64,000 nucleotides of DNA from positions 38,250,602 to 38,314,601 of the forward strand of contig NC_134850.1 of the NCBI RefSeq assembly GCF_965363235.1. Reading direction: 5' to 3'. Position numbers and translations under genes: made by a program. Source of the stretch: Mytilus galloprovincialis (lineage: Eukaryota > Mollusca > Bivalvia > Mytilida > Mytilidae). Positions 60,501-63,500 of this stretch are shown here, in pieces (positions within the stretch are counted from its first letter, which is position 1; each line of letters starts with the position of its first letter). The notes below the pieces were generated by a model, which made no database searches, was not told the origin of the DNA, and saw nothing but the letters and a program-made list of their open reading frames with translations.

Positions 60501-63500
60501 AAACACAATTTTGTCATGAATTCATCTGCTTCCTTTATTATTCACATAGACCAAGGTGAGCGACACAGGCTATTTAGAGCCTCTAGTTTTCTGTAACAGC
60601 AAGCCTCAACCAGCCATGAACATAAATGACTTAAAAAAATATGTCAAAATGTGAAAAATTGACAAAAAAAATAATAATGGTGAATTTAATCAATAGGCAT
60701 TCATGTACACCATGTAGGTAAATGGAGGATGTGATATTGTTTTGATGGATTGTGGTTTTGATATATTTTCTTATTATAATGGCATATTGAATTGTATAAT
60801 ATTATGATAGTTATCAAGATCTGATATGATTTTTGATTAGAAGTTGTTTTTATTTTATTTTCAGGTTGCATAAAGACACTCAATCTTCCACAGATTCCAG
60901 AACCAACAACCTGCTATATAGATACAAGTTGTACCAGAGTAGAATGCTGTGTGGATGTAGACTTTGTTCCATACTCCTTCCATATTAACCTGAATATAGA
61001 TCCTTGCAAACAGATGATAACAGTTGGCATTGAGAAATTCCACAGAAACATTTCACTATCAAACTACAAATTGGGTATATTTGCTATATGTTTCATGATG
61101 TCTTAAAATTTGAACTTATCGAATTTCAAGTCAAATGTTATGATACACAAATACAGCCTAAATATTAATCAATTGGTATGTTTAAAAAAAAAATATTCAA
61201 CTTTTAATACAGTGTTTTGTAGTTTCATTTTTGCTTTTTTTTTTTTTTTTTTTTTACACCAAATGATATTAAAAGCATTCCTGAATATAGTAAATACAAT
61301 CTGATACAATAGAACCTTGCATGATGGAGGTAGGAATTTGTATTTTGTTTCTTTCATAGGAGTGCAGGAAAGTTTTTGGCTTGCTGGTGTATTGCGTCTG
61401 TCTTACAGCATAGAGGATTTTAGTGGTGAAAGCATGTACTTAGTCAGCCTGAACATGAGTGTTTGTTTTGAGAGTAACAAGCCTTGCCATGTGTCTGCAC
61501 AGATACTTAGTAACACCTGGCTGAAAAAGATATTGTGTGCATGGGATACCAGCTATTATCAGTCAAGTAATGAATTTTTTTTTATATAGTGTAATCAAAC
61601 ATTCATTGCTTTATTTTGAAGATAATCTGAAAAATATCATTTTCTATTTAACACTAAAAGGAACCAAAAATATGCTAAAATTAAATAAAGAAGATGTGGT
61701 GTAAATGTTGGATGGGACCTAATGATAGGTCCTAGCTTTTTGTGAGACCATGAATTGCTTATCTTGTTAAAGCTTCATTGACATTACGTAAAAAAAACAC
61801 CGGAAGGTTTAGATCTTCTACTGCGTATTAAGGTCTCAACTATTTAAATTTCAGTCTTCAGAGAAATATTCAACATAGATAGTGATACTTGGCACATCTT
61901 GCAATATTTAAGTAATGAAATATGGTATGATTGCCCATGATACAACTGTCCCCTAAAGGACAAGAATGTGAACAACACAGTATGTATGACCTTCAACAAT
62001 GAGCTAGACTCATACTAATAAACTATAAAAGGCTAAGGGATTAAAACATTTTAAAAAATTCAAACAATAACCAATAACCAGATTTAAACAAATAACATTA
62101 AAAGAACAACTGCTAGACAACAACCAATGTAAAACAATCATGACAGACAACAACCATTATTACTTACAACTACTGGTGTTTTGACAGTTTCATTAATTTC
62201 ATGGCTCGCAAATAAATAAAAAAGCATGTTTTGAATTGGTAAGAGCAAATGAAGCAATAATTGTGTAACACATATTCCCTTTTTAAGTACATTTTTCTCC
62301 TTTTCAGACTTCTCCTTGGCTTACTGGTTACAAAGCAAAAAGATGTCTCTACCACTGCCAGATTATGGTCAGCTCCTACTGTTTGAAGATGCTGGCATAG
62401 CTCCATATTTACAGGATGATCAATGTGGGGAAGATCTGTCCAAGTTCACCAAATTATCCTTCACAAATGGTTTGTAATTATATTCATTTTACTTCAACTA
62501 CCAAACAATGATTATAGACTGTACAAATTTTGTAATATCAAACAATACATTCTCATACACCTGTAAAGAAAAGAAAAAAACAATAGAGATATGCATGAGA
62601 AACAAAGCAAATTATCTATGAAATATACAAAAGTTATCTGGGCAGAAGAATTAGATGTATTTCTTTTTTCAAATGAAGAAAAGTGATTAGATGGCGACAG
62701 AATCATTTATATAATTACATTCTGAATTAAAGAGCTGTACAATTTTGCTGTTGCATAAAATAACACCTTTCAAATTGTAGAAATTGGATTCATTTGATGG
62801 AAGTGATCTCTTGGATAAGCATGTTACATCTCCTTTTTTTTCTCACATTTGTATTGTTTTTGCAGCATGCCCATTGTACACACAAGCAATGCATTCTTTA
62901 GAGGTTCCATGCCATTTGTCAGCATTATGTACTGGTATTGAGTGTTGTGTCCATTTCAACAAGTTAAACAGAGACTTCCATACCGTAGTACTAGTTGATC
63001 CATGTTCTTATGTTGTTACTGTTGGCATTGAAGATTTTGTATACAATACTTCAATAACAGAGTTTTCCTTTGGTAAGAATAATTTTACTATTTTTTACCA
63101 TTTCTTGTAATATATAGTTATGAGTCACAGTAGTAAACTTTTTTAAAGAGAGATCTTAGAATACAGCAACAAGTTAAAACAAATCATCTGTATAGAATAT
63201 ATTTGGTACATCGGAATTTCAGATTTTTATATTTGGTGAATACTTATTAGTTTGCAAATCAATATTGTAGGGAGAATATAACATTCCTTTGATTAATTTT
63301 GTTATTTTCACTAAAACACATACTGACCATACAGTATCTTTGAAAATATGTATGAAATAGATTTTAATAGTTACTTTATAAATTTTAGGTGCTGTTAAGA
63401 AATTCTCATTAGCAGGAATTGTGAATATAGAGTATGTATACAGTTATATAAATTTGGTGTCTAGATAATATTTGAGTTATAAACATAAATTGAATTCAGT

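Larger units (their letters stand above)
56893..60587 (+). mobile_element. HINE/pearl-like element E4 (AGCTCACC family) with nested E5
   Basis: 5' hairpin reduced to AGCTCAAAGTGAGCT, CGTCCGTCGTC microsatellite, about 500-bp cores, 3' hairpin and CTCTAGTTTT. Interrupted at 57797 after TTTGCTCTTTTT and resumed at 59719 with TGGTTATTATCTTG. Confidence 0.78.

Noticed and set aside
1887-62469. Exon C as a SAM domain (helical look, LGIxxYL)
   Set aside because: Too short, with the helices in the wrong order, and it carries a conserved cysteine unusual for SAM; similarity is superficial.
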